From CAYLHS01 sp964383535 (lineage in GTDB: Bacteria; Actinomycetota; Acidimicrobiia; Spongiisociales; UBA4744): a stretch of 19,088 nt of DNA. Below, piece by piece: positions 6,051-13,542 of the stretch. Position numbers and translations under genes: made by a program. The stretch lies in NCBI GenBank assembly GCA_964383535.1, contig CAYLHS010000043.1:1-19088 (forward strand), read 5' to 3'. The notes beneath the pieces were generated by a model, which was given only the letters and a program-made list of their open reading frames with translations, searched no databases and was not told the DNA's origin. Positions within the stretch are counted from its first letter, which is position 1; each line of letters opens with the position of its first letter.

Positions 6051-7963
6051 GCTCCTGCTCCGACGGCTTCGGGTACATCTATGGTTTCCGGGTCGATGAA
6101 CGGCAGGCCCAGTGCACGTCGTTTCTCCTCGATGTGTCTGCGGATCATGACCGCTGCCTTCTCCGGATCGGGTTCCACGCCGAACGTCGCTCCGACGACA
6201 CCCTCGAGACCCTCGGCCAGGAGACTGACGACATGTTCGCTGCCGAAGATCGGCGGTTGCACACCGAGGACGGTGTAGATGCCGCTCGCGACGACGTACG
6301 CGCCGATCGAGACGGCCTTCTCCGAGTACCACTCAGGTGCCGCCCCCGCGAGAGGCAAATCCGAGATGTCCACGCCCAAGTAGTCCGCGAGCGCTGCCGC
6401 CAGCACGAGAATCCTGCTGTTGTCGACACACGATCCCATGTGAAGCACGGGTGGGATGCCAAGGGCTCTGCACACCGCGCCGAGCCCCGATCCGGCGATG
6501 TCGGCGGCGTCCGGCACCATGTGGCCGGCCTTTCCGTTCGCGACCGCCGCACATCCGGTGACGACCACCAGGATGTCGTTCTCGATGAGACGCTGCGTCA
6601 AGGTGACGTGACCCTTGTCCTGAGGGATCTTCGGGTTGTTGCACCCCACGACGCCCACGGCTCCACGGATCTGTCCGGCCTTGATCGCTTCGACGAGCGG
6701 TTCGGGCGTTCCACCGAGCGCACCGAGGATCGCTTCCACAGAGAAGCCCGCCATCATCGGGACGGGTTCGCCGGGAATCAGCACACGATCGGGCACACGC
6801 TCCGCGTACGCCTCGATCGCGGCATTGACGATCTGCTTGCCGATCTCGAGGCCTCTGTGAGGGTCGAACGAGATGTGGGTCGCTCCCGGGAACTTGGCCT
6901 TGTCGGCGGTCGAAATGACTCGAGTGTGAAAGCACTTGGCCACATCGGTGACGGACGGCATGATGCACTGGTAGTCGACCACCATCGCTTCCAAGGCTCC
7001 GGTCATGATGACGAGTTCCTGGATGAGATGGTTGCCGGCCATCGGGACGCCTTTGCGCATTAGCAGCTCATTGCCCGTGCAGCAGAGACCCACCAGGTTG
7101 ATGCCGGCGGCACCCATGCCCTCGGCGAGCGCGACCAGCTCAGGGTCTCTCGCTGCCTGGACGATCACGTCCGACAGCAGCGGGTTGTGCCCGTGGAGCG
7201 CGATGTTGACGTGGTCGGCCTTCAACGTGCCGAGATTCACCGTCGACATGATCGGCTGGGGGGTTCCGAACATGACGTCCGACAACTCGGTTGCGACCAT
7301 CGATCCGCCCCACCCGTCGGACAGGCTGGTCCTCAAACCATGGAGCAGGATGTTCACATAGTCGTTGTCGACTCCCATGTGCGTGCGGTGCATCATCTCG
7401 ACCGTCTCACGATCGATGCCTCGGGGCGTGATGCCCAGGTTGTCCCAGAGGGTCCGGCGCACCTCCGGTGCGACATCGACAAAACCGACGCGATCCTTCC
7501 GGCTTCCGTAGTCCTCGAGCATCGCGTCGGCGAGGTCTGTTGCCACGTCGGCGATCGGGCGGTTCCCGTCTTCGAGGCCGTAGGTCGCAGCGAGCGCGCG
7601 GAGCTTTGTCTCGTCCTTGATTTCATACCCGCTCGTCTCACCTTTCGCGGTCTCGAGGAACACCTCGAGGATGTCGCGCCCGTGATCCGAGTGGGCCGCA
7701 GCGCCGGCGGCGATCGTCCGGCCGAGGTTCCGTGCGACGATGGTGTCGGCGTCCGCTCCACAGACCCCCCTCTGCGGGCCCTCTCCGAACGGATCGACCC
7801 TGCACGGCCCCATCGAGCAGTTCCGGCAGCTCACGCCCATGAGGCAGTAGCCGCACTGGGGCTGCTGGGCGGCGAGTCGTTCCCACACCGTGTCGATTCC
7901 TTCCATGTGCGCCCTTCGCAGCATGGTTTGGGCGTCCTGGGTGATGCTTTGTCGTTCGTTCAT
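6047..7963 (-). CDS. cooS: Anaerobic Ni-Fe carbon monoxide dehydrogenase catalytic subunit CooS
   Basis: A 638-residue subunit of normal length for the monofunctional Ni-CODH, which interconverts CO and CO2 as a cytosolic homodimer. B-cluster Cys are 46, 49, 54 and 68 (CX2CX4CX13C). The surface D-cluster pair appears to be Cys37 and Cys40 (CGYC), with Ser45 where a CX7C enzyme has Cys. C-cluster ligands are all present: HGHNP (257-261), CC (294-295), Cys333 (DYQCIMP), Cys441 (VVGCNNP), Cys471 (VTGCAA) and Cys512 (MGSCVDNSR). Lys549 matches the catalytic Lys, and His91/His94 the start of the proton-relay His series. The ATG at 7963 has GGAGG six bases upstream and shares a base with the cooF stop (TGATG); upstream extension lies inside cooF. 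No acetyl-CoA synthase or hydrogenase genes adjoin it. The enzyme looks fully catalytic. Confidence 0.97.
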   Translation of the reverse strand: MNERQSITQDAQTMLRRAHMEGIDTVWERLAAQQPQCGYCLMGVSCRNCSMGPCRVDPFGEGPQRGVCGADADTIVARNLGRTIAAGAAAHSDHGRDILEVFLETAKGETSGYEIKDETKLRALAATYGLEDGNRPIADVATDLADAMLEDYGSRKDRVGFVDVAPEVRRTLWDNLGITPRGIDRETVEMMHRTHMGVDNDYVNILLHGLRTSLSDGWGGSMVATELSDVMFGTPQPIMSTVNLGTLKADHVNIALHGHNPLLSDVIVQAARDPELVALAEGMGAAGINLVGLCCTGNELLMRKGVPMAGNHLIQELVIMTGALEAMVVDYQCIMPSVTDVAKCFHTRVISTADKAKFPGATHISFDPHRGLEIGKQIVNAAIEAYAERVPDRVLIPGEPVPMMAGFSVEAILGALGGTPEPLVEAIKAGQIRGAVGVVGCNNPKIPQDKGHVTLTQRLIENDILVVVTGCAAVANGKAGHMVPDAADIAGSGLGAVCRALGIPPVLHMGSCVDNSRILVLAAALADYLGVDISDLPLAGAAPEWYSEKAVSIGAYVVASGIYTVLGVQPPIFGSEHVVSLLAEGLEGVVGATFGVEPDPEKAAVMIRRHIEEKRRALGLPFIDPETIDVPEAVGAGA

Positions 7964-8568
7964 CACACTCCTCCTGCCACCTTCGCGGCCTCTTTTCCCC
8001 ACGCTCTCCAGCCCTCCAATGGGTCTTCCTCGCGTGCCGCTTCTCCGGCAGATGCGTTGACGGCGAGAATCGCCTGACGGTGGCGTCCCTCTTTGATGAT
8101 GTCGTTGAGTTCCCCGTAGACGAGCGCTCCGACTTTGCACGCCTCGACGCACGCGGGATCCATCCCACCTCGTACTCGATCGACGCACCCGTCGCACTTG
8201 GTTGCCGCAACTCTGGGTGGTGCTGCGTTCGCTTGTATGTGGAACGTGATGGTGTCGAACGGACAGACCATTGCGCACATCCCACACGCGATGCACTTGT
8301 CGATGTCGATGAGCACGATCTCGCTGTCACGAAAAATGGCGCCGGTCGGGCAGACCTGCTGGCACGGGGCGGGGCTGCAATGCCTGCACTTGTTGGGAAA
8401 CGAGCTTCCCTGATATGGGCCGATCTCGACGTGGATCCTCGGCTTTGGTGGAGGATCCTCGAAGATCGCCAGGAATGGCTCCTTGCTGCGGGAGTGCTCG
8501 ACTGCGCAGGCGAACATGCACTGCCGACAGCCGATGCACTTCAGCGGGTCGACGAATACGGTCTTCAC
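7963..8568 (-). CDS. cooF: Four-cluster ferredoxin-like electron carrier CooF
   Basis: A 201-residue iron-sulfur protein, first gene of the coo operon. Sixteen Cys form four [4Fe-4S] sites in the DMSO-reductase-B/HycB pattern: 11/14/17/21, 61/64/69/73, 92/95/98/102 and 125/128/140/144. CooF takes electrons from the CooS D-cluster and hands them to a partner, here most likely the flavoprotein encoded last in the operon. No signal peptide is present, so it is cytosolic. The start is GTG 8568, chosen because GGAGG (plus-strand 8576-8580) lies seven bases upstream and the frame before it has no conserved features. The stop overlaps the cooS start, so synthesis of carrier and enzyme is coupled. 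About 55 residues after the last Cys are not part of the cluster-binding core. Confidence 0.95.
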   Translation of the reverse strand: MKTVFVDPLKCIGCRQCMFACAVEHSRSKEPFLAIFEDPPPKPRIHVEIGPYQGSSFPNKCRHCSPAPCQQVCPTGAIFRDSEIVLIDIDKCIACGMCAMVCPFDTITFHIQANAAPPRVAATKCDGCVDRVRGGMDPACVEACKVGALVYGELNDIIKEGRHRQAILAVNASAGEAAREEDPLEGWRAWGKEAAKVAGGV

Positions 8569-8589
8569 ATGACCACCTCCTCGGGTCCG

Positions 8590-8648
8590 TCGAAACGGGG
8601 TCGAGATGCCGCGTGGGAGGCACAACCATCGAAACGAAGGGGTCGAAA
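8590..8648. repeat. Repeated TCGARA boxes upstream of cooF, candidate operator
   Basis: TCGAAACG followed by GGGGTCGA occurs twice: 8590-8604 (the two halves sharing a G) and 8629-8646 (with two extra bases between the halves). Seen as half-sites, TCGARA begins at 8590, 8601, 8629 and 8643. The copies start 39 bases apart, close to four helical turns, and end about 20-80 bases before the cooF start. The placement suggests a regulator binding site for the CO dehydrogenase operon. TCGA is common in GC-rich DNA, so chance is not excluded. Confidence 0.4.
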
Positions 8649-8776
8649 GGCGACCTCTACGGTCCGCTGGCCACGGCATCGGGCACCAGCCCTTCGTGGT
8701 TCTCAACCTACTCCGGCGTCTTCGTCCGTGACGCCCGCTAGCCTGATTACCGGTCGGGTACCGAGGACTCGAACCT

Positions 8777-8781
8777 GGAGG
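8777..8781 (+). promoter_or_regulatory. Ribosome binding site deciding a TTG start
   Basis: GGAGG ends five bases before a TTG at 8787. It is the only good ribosome site at the head of the frame, and the resulting protein begins exactly at its Rossmann first strand. It therefore supports TTG as the start codon of the DUF2520 gene. Confidence 0.75.
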
Positions 8782-8786
8782 ACCCC

Positions 8787-9605
8787 TTGGACATCATCCT
8801 CGCCGGTCCGGGGCGTGCCGGCAGCGCCATCTGTATCGCCGCGAAGCGCGCAGGACATCGGATTGTTGCCGTCGCGGGACGCACACCGGACCGAGTGCGG
8901 CGCGTCGCCCAATTGCTGGACGCCGAGCCGTTGCCCCTTTCGGGCGAACTTCCGCCGGCGGATCTTCTCATGATCGCCGTTCGCGACGACGTCATCGTGG
9001 ATGTTGCCGCCCATATCAGAGCACCACACATCGACGCCGCCGTACATCTCAGCGGACTCACACCGGTTGACGCTCTCGAGCCCCTGCAACAGGCGGGTGC
9101 TGCCATCGGCGTTCTCCATCCTCTTCAGACTCTCCCCACACCGGACTCGGGCGCAGACGCGCTGGCCGGTTCCTGGATAGCGGTAACGACGTCCAACGAA
9201 CGGCTCCGGGCCGTCCTCGATGGGTTTGTCACGTCGCTCGGAGCGCGTTCGTTCACCGTCTCCGAAGAAGCTCGCGCCGTCTACCACGCCGCCGCTGCGG
9301 CAGCCGCAAACGGCACGGTTGCGGCGCTCGCCGTCGCGAAGGAGCTGTTCGGGGCCGCAGGGGTTCCTTTCGATGCCGCCAGACCGCTGGTGGACGCCGT
9401 TGTCGCCAACGCGTTCGGGCTTGGACCTGGTGGGGCGCTGACAGGGCCGATCGCCCGGGGTGACGTGGGGACGGTGCGCGCGCAGATCGCTGCCGTCGAC
9501 AGGTGGGCTCCGGGCGAGTTGGATCGATTCGTCACGTTGGGCAGACTCATTGCAGATATCGCCGGAACCGCCGAGCTCTTCGAGGAGGTGTGGTGGACAT
9601 CGTGA
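8787..9605 (+). CDS. Rossmann-like/DUF2520 domain protein
   Basis: A 272-residue protein with an N-terminal NAD(P)-binding Rossmann fold (MDIILAGPGRAGSA, GxGxxG at 7-12) and a helical C-terminal part of the DUF2520 type. GVLHPLQTLPTP (108-119) is the conserved HPLQT motif of this family. The family resembles 6-phosphogluconate and ketopantoate-type reductases in layout, and in Actinobacteria the gene is regularly found directly before panC. A role in pantothenate synthesis, for example ketopantoate reduction, is a context-based idea and not established. It starts at TTG 8787 behind GGAGG and overlaps panC at its 3' end, so the two are coupled. It is the first gene of the rightward operon DUF2520-panC-coaX-lysS. 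Confidence 0.88.
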   Translation: MDIILAGPGRAGSAICIAAKRAGHRIVAVAGRTPDRVRRVAQLLDAEPLPLSGELPPADLLMIAVRDDVIVDVAAHIRAPHIDAAVHLSGLTPVDALEPLQQAGAAIGVLHPLQTLPTPDSGADALAGSWIAVTTSNERLRAVLDGFVTSLGARSFTVSEEARAVYHAAAAAAANGTVAALAVAKELFGAAGVPFDAARPLVDAVVANAFGLGPGGALTGPIARGDVGTVRAQIAAVDRWAPGELDRFVTLGRLIADIAGTAELFEEVWWTS

Positions 9606-10456
9606 CGACCTTCGCCGATGTCAGAGCGGCTTGCCGTGGCACCGTCGGGCTGGTGCCGACGATGGGTTACCTCCATGAGGGCCATCTCTCTCTGATGGCG
9701 ACGGCTCGGGGAGCGACCGACACAGTGGTTGTGAGCGTGTTCGTCAATCCGCTTCAGTTCGGTGAGGGCGAGGATCTCGATCAATACCCCCGGGACCTCG
9801 ACCGAGATGCCGAACTGGCCGCCGGGGTGGGCACCGACGTGCTGTTCGCGCCGGCGGTGGGGGAGATGTACCCGGTTGAGCCGGTCATGCGCGTCACGGT
9901 CGGGAAGCTGGCCGACCATCTCTGCGGCCCGTACCGGCCTGGACACTTTGAAGGGGTCGCCACCGTCGTCACCAAACTGCTCGCCGGTGTCCGGCCCGAT
10001 GTGGCGTTCTTCGGCCGCAAGGACGCCCAGCAGCTCGTCATCCTCGAGCGTCTCGCGGTAGACCTGTCGTTTCCGGTTCGGGTCGTGGGGTGTCCGATCG
10101 TGAGAGAAGCCGACGGCGTCGCCATGTCGAGCCGCAACGTCTACCTGTCGTCAGATCAGCGAGTGTCGGCCAGAGCTCTGTCGCGGGGACTCGGGCGGGC
10201 GGTGGAGGCCGTGAAGACGGGGGAGCGATCCTCCGCAACGCTCGTCGACGTGGTCCGCGCCGAGTGTGCTTCCACGCCCGGTGTCGACGTGCAGTATGTC
10301 GAGATGGTTGACGCAGCCGGGCTGCAGCCGATCGAAACGCTCGACAGAGACGCCATCCTTGCCGTTGCGGCGTTTGTGGGTACCACCCGTCTCATCGACA
10401 ACGCACACTTCTGGACTCGAGGGGACGACATCAGTTTTCAACTTGGAGGAGCGTGA
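9593..10456 (+). CDS. panC: Pantothenate synthetase (pantoate-beta-alanine ligase)
   Basis: A 287-residue cytosolic ligase that joins pantoate and beta-alanine using ATP. VPTMGYLHEGH (21-31) contains the HIGH-type nucleotide motif, FVNPLQF (50-56) lines the pantoate site, FFGRKDAQQ (139-147) and MSSRN (178-182) with the KMSKS-like function are intact. The frame continues upstream without conserved features. GTG 9593 is four bases after GAGGAGG, while GTG 9602 overlaps the previous TGA as GTGA but lies 13 bases from the ribosome site. I chose 9593; the two differ by three residues. The stop overlaps the coaX start. No panD gene, which often lies here in Actinobacteria, is present between panC and coaX. 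Confidence 0.95.
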   Translation: MDIVTTFADVRAACRGTVGLVPTMGYLHEGHLSLMATARGATDTVVVSVFVNPLQFGEGEDLDQYPRDLDRDAELAAGVGTDVLFAPAVGEMYPVEPVMRVTVGKLADHLCGPYRPGHFEGVATVVTKLLAGVRPDVAFFGRKDAQQLVILERLAVDLSFPVRVVGCPIVREADGVAMSSRNVYLSSDQRVSARALSRGLGRAVEAVKTGERSSATLVDVVRAECASTPGVDVQYVEMVDAAGLQPIETLDRDAILAVAAFVGTTRLIDNAHFWTRGDDISFQLGGA

Positions 10457-11220
10457 TGCTGCTCGCAATCGACATGGGAAACACGCAGACCGTCGTTGGT
10501 CTGCTCGACGATCAAGGGCCTATACACCATTGGCGATTCGCAACCGAACGTTCTAGGACGGCGGACGAATACCGGCTGCTGCTTCGCGGGCTCTTCGATC
10601 TCGACGAGATCGATGTCGGCTCGATCACCGGTGTGGTGCTGTCGTCGGTGGTGCCGCACGCGACGGAAGCACTGAGGGTTGCATCTGAGATGATCGACGG
10701 CGACGTGTTGATCGTGGGGCCCGGCATCAAGACAGGAATGCCGATCCTCATCGACAATCCGAAGGAGGTTGGAGCGGACCGCATCGTCAATGCGGTCGCC
10801 GCCCGCCACGTGTACGGTGCGCCGGCCGTGGTGGTCGATTTCGGGACCTCCACGAACTTCGATGTCGTCGGCAGAGACGGTGAGTACCTGGGTGGCGCCA
10901 TCGCTCCGGGGCTCGAGGTGTCGATGGAAGCACTCGTATCCGCGACCGCGGCGCTGCGACGGGTGTCGTTGGAACCGCCACGAGATCCCATTGGCAAAGG
11001 AACCGTGGAGGCGATCCAGTCGGGTCTGCTCTATGGGCACGCCGGTCTGGTCGACGGGATCGTGGGTCGCATCGTCGATGAACTCGGTCCGGACACGACG
11101 ACTGTCGCGACGGGGGGGCTTGCGCCGGTCATCGTGCCACACTGCTCGACGGTGGATCACATGGACGAGTTCCTCACCCTCACGGGCTTGCGGCTCCTGT
11201 GGGAGCGCAACGGAGGGTAA
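10456..11220 (+). CDS. coaX: Type III pantothenate kinase
   Basis: A 254-residue kinase of the ASKHA fold that phosphorylates pantothenate, the first committed step to coenzyme A. DMGNT (6-10) is the phosphate-1 motif, NPKEVGADRIVN (101-112) holds the Gly-Ala-Asp-Arg pantothenate site, DFGTSTNFD (128-136) is phosphate-2 with Ser in place of the commoner Ala, and GGAIAPG (146-152) follows. The ATG at 10456 shares a base with the panC stop (TGATG) and has GGAGG six bases upstream; the GTG one codon earlier is a poorer choice. Pairing with panC puts pantothenate synthesis and use in one transcript. Confidence 0.95.
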   Translation: MLLAIDMGNTQTVVGLLDDQGPIHHWRFATERSRTADEYRLLLRGLFDLDEIDVGSITGVVLSSVVPHATEALRVASEMIDGDVLIVGPGIKTGMPILIDNPKEVGADRIVNAVAARHVYGAPAVVVDFGTSTNFDVVGRDGEYLGGAIAPGLEVSMEALVSATAALRRVSLEPPRDPIGKGTVEAIQSGLLYGHAGLVDGIVGRIVDELGPDTTTVATGGLAPVIVPHCSTVDHMDEFLTLTGLRLLWERNGG

Positions 11221-11232
11221 GGTGCAGCGCCG

Positions 11233-12723
11233 ATGACTGAAGCGCACCTCACCGAAGACGCACTCGTCGCTCAACGTGCAGAGAAGGTGGACGAGATCCG
11301 CCGTCGCGGTGGAGACCCGTACCCACCGAGGTTCGCGCGAACCCGAACGGCGCTTGAAGTGGCCGAAGGGCACGCTGACCTTCCGCCCGGATCTTCGACG
11401 GGGGAGATCGTGTCGGTCGCCGGCAGGCTGATGAACATCAGACGTTTGGGGAATCTGAGCTTCGGCGTGCTCCAGGATGTCACAGGCCAGATGCAACTGT
11501 TCGTCGATCGTCGAACGATGGGAGATGAGGCGTTCGACCGGTTCGACGTGGACGTCGATTCGGGTGATTGGGTCGGCGCCACCGGCGAAGTCATCACGAC
11601 CAAGCGGGGGGAGCTGAGCATCAAGACCAACGAGATCGCTCTGCTCTCCAAGTCGTTGCGTCCGTTGCCCGAGAAGTGGCACGGACTCCAGGACAAAGAG
11701 ACCAGATTCCGGCAGCGGTACCTCGATCTGCTCGCCAGTGAGGAGGCCCGACGTGTCGCGAAAGTGAGAATCGACGTCGTCGCCGCGCTCAGACGGGCAT
11801 TCACGGAACGGGCGTTCGTGGAGGTCGAGACACCGATGCTTCAAGCCGAGGCGGGCGGCGCCCTCGCTCGACCGTTCACCACCCATCACAACGCGCTCGA
11901 CATCGACCTCCACCTACGAATAGCCACCGAGCTGCATCTGAAGCGGCTCGTAATCGGCGGCATGGAGCGTGTGTTCGAACTCGGCAGGGTGTTCCGCAAC
12001 GAGGGGATCGACTCGACCCACAACCCGGAATTCACGACGCTGGAAGCGTATCAGGCGTTCGCCGACTACCACGAAATCATGGAGCTGATGGAAGATGTCG
12101 TTCCCGAGGCGGCGATTGCCGCAACGGGGGGAACGGTCATCGAGTATCAAGGAAGGACCATAGACCTGACCCCGCCCTATCGCCGGATTCCACTGCTCGC
12201 CCTGGTTACCGAAGCGACCGGAACGCCGGTGTCGTTCGGTATGTCGCGCGACGAACTCGCAGAACTGTGCCGAAACCACGGCATCACACCTCATTCCGTC
12301 TGGGGCAAGGGCAAGCTCATCGTTGAGCTCTACGAGCGACTGGTCGAGCCCGAGCTGTGGGAGCCGACATTTGTGATCGACTATCCCAGAGAGACGTCGC
12401 CTTTGGCCCGCACACATCGAGACGATCCCGATCTCACCGAGCGATTCGAGCTGTTCGCCGGAGGGATGGAGCTGTGCAACGCATTCAGCGAGTTGACCGA
12501 TCCCGCTGATCAGCGGCATCGGTTCGAGGCGCAGGCCCGCGCCAAGGCGGAGGGTGAGGAGGAGACCCATCCGATCGACGAGGACTTCCTGCGAGCACTC
12601 GAGCACGGCATGCCTCCGACCGGTGGGCTCGGGATCGGCGTCGACCGGCTGGTGATGCTGCTCGCCGACGAGCCGACGATCAGAGAGGTCGTGCTGTTTC
12701 CGACCATGCGGCCGGAGAATTGA
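11233..12723 (+). CDS. lysS: Lysyl-tRNA synthetase, class II
   Basis: A 496-residue class II LysRS, normal length. An N-terminal OB-fold anticodon-binding domain (about 58-140: VAGRLMNIRRLGNLSFGVLQ) precedes the catalytic core. Motif 1 includes VEVETPML (196-203), motif 2 is FELGRVFRNEGIDSTHNPEF (248-267) and motif 3 is GGLGIGVDR (464-472). The start ATG 11233 is 12 bases after coaX, with AAGG and the coaX-terminal GGAGGG upstream. It is the last gene of the rightward operon and convergent with the ABC permease. No extra domain is fused to either end, unlike the MprF-LysX type proteins. Confidence 0.97.
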   Translation: MTEAHLTEDALVAQRAEKVDEIRRRGGDPYPPRFARTRTALEVAEGHADLPPGSSTGEIVSVAGRLMNIRRLGNLSFGVLQDVTGQMQLFVDRRTMGDEAFDRFDVDVDSGDWVGATGEVITTKRGELSIKTNEIALLSKSLRPLPEKWHGLQDKETRFRQRYLDLLASEEARRVAKVRIDVVAALRRAFTERAFVEVETPMLQAEAGGALARPFTTHHNALDIDLHLRIATELHLKRLVIGGMERVFELGRVFRNEGIDSTHNPEFTTLEAYQAFADYHEIMELMEDVVPEAAIAATGGTVIEYQGRTIDLTPPYRRIPLLALVTEATGTPVSFGMSRDELAELCRNHGITPHSVWGKGKLIVELYERLVEPELWEPTFVIDYPRETSPLARTHRDDPDLTERFELFAGGMELCNAFSELTDPADQRHRFEAQARAKAEGEEETHPIDEDFLRALEHGMPPTGGLGIGVDRLVMLLADEPTIREVVLFPTMRPEN

Positions 12724-12768
12724 CAGCCTCATCCGTTCTGGCGTGAGTTCCGTGGACATACTGCATCG

Positions 12769-12791
12769 AACCCACGCAGGAACGGTGGGTT
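12769..12791. terminator. Hairpin between lysS and the convergent ABC permease
   Basis: AACCCAC (12769-12775) and GTGGGTT (12785-12791) form a perfect 7-bp stem around a nine-base loop, 46 bases after the lysS stop and just past the permease stop on the other strand. It sits where a two-way terminator belongs. It lacks a T-tract on either strand, so the call is moderate to weak. Confidence 0.4.
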
Positions 12792-12801
12792 GCGGGGTTG
12801 A

Positions 12802-13542
12802 TCAGAGTTCTTCACGCAACGTCATCGCAGCGAATCCGAGCACGACGACCGCCAGGATCGGCAGGAGCAGAAACGCCCAGAGATCGTCAAAGATGCTCCC
12901 ACTGCTGAAGAGCGACCCGAACACCTGGGTTGAGTAGTAGAGCGGAATCACCCTGGACACCACCTGCGCCCAGGTCGGCAGTTTTGAAACCTCCACGACG
13001 ATCCCCGACAGGAAGAGTGCCGGAACGACGATCGCCGGCACGAAGGGGATCACCTGTGCGACGTTGCGAGCCAGGTTCGAAACGAGAATCCCGATGGACA
13101 TCATCAAGATGGCGAGAAGCCACAACACCAAGAAGATCTGTCCCAACTCGCCCATCGAGTAGTCGAGGGAGAACAGGAAGTGCGCAACGATGAGGACGAG
13201 AACGCTCTGGAGCGTTGCGAACAGTGTGTAGGCCCCCAGATATCCACCGACGATCTCCAGACGCCGATACCCGTTGATGAACATCCTCACGAGCGTGCCC
13301 TGGACCCGTTCCCCGACAACGACGAGCGCGGTGAGCAGGAACGCCACGAAGTGAATCACGTATGACACGCCAAGCACCGCGTAGCGCTGCTGGCCGACCG
13401 AGGGCACGTCCATCGCGTCGAACACCACCTTGAGGAACACGAGCAGGAGCACCGGGATGATGATCATCGCTGCCGCGAAGCGTCGGTCCCCCCGGATCTG
13501 ACGCATCACGCGTGCGGTCACTGCGAGTGTGTGTCCGCTCAT
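12802..13542 (-). CDS. ABC-2 type transporter permease
   Basis: A 246-residue integral membrane protein with about six hydrophobic segments (near 24-42, 57-77, 103-125, 136-156, 163-185, 221-240). A family-typical GERVQGTLVRMFINGYRRLEIVGG lies between the second and third, spanning 77-100. This is the ABC-2 layout used for export of drugs, lipids or polysaccharides; the substrate is not readable. The ATG at 13542 overlaps the stop of the upstream ATPase gene by four bases (ATGA), so both halves of the transporter are made together. The gene is the last of the leftward aminotransferase-ATPase-permease set. Confidence 0.9.
   Translation of the reverse strand: MSGHTLAVTARVMRQIRGDRRFAAAMIIIPVLLLVFLKVVFDAMDVPSVGQQRYAVLGVSYVIHFVAFLLTALVVVGERVQGTLVRMFINGYRRLEIVGGYLGAYTLFATLQSVLVLIVAHFLFSLDYSMGELGQIFLVLWLLAILMMSIGILVSNLARNVAQVIPFVPAIVVPALFLSGIVVEVSKLPTWAQVVSRVIPLYYSTQVFGSLFSSGSIFDDLWAFLLLPILAVVVLGFAAMTLREEL

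Larger units (their letters stand above)
8569..8786. promoter_or_regulatory. Divergent control region between cooF and the DUF2520-panC operon
   Basis: These 218 bases lie between cooF (leftward) and the DUF2520 gene (rightward) and must hold promoters for both. I see no gene in it. The cooF-proximal half holds the TCGARA boxes listed separately. The other half shows no convincing -35/-10 pair; TAGCCT at 8739-8744 is a possible -10 for the rightward operon, but has no matching -35. No CooA-type TGTCG-N6-CGACA palindrome or RcoM-like site was seen. Confidence 0.5.

Noticed and set aside
4237..7063. Plus-strand open frames of about 290-310 codons opposite the oxidoreductase (4237-5115) and cooS (6134-7063)
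   Set aside because: Shadows of well-supported genes on the minus strand; no ribosome sites or family motifs.
7964..8296. N-terminal extension of the cooS frame
   Set aside because: The extension lies inside cooF and has no CODH features; ATG 7963 has a strong GGAGG and gives the normal length.
8569..8786. CooA or RcoM binding site before cooF
   Set aside because: No TGTCG-N6-CGACA or similar palindrome could be found on either strand.
10438..11913. Long minus-strand open frame (491 codons) across coaX and lysS
   Set aside because: It is antisense to two clear genes with all family motifs; its own product is rich in Arg/His/Asp with no recognisable domain, typical of GC-rich shadow frames.
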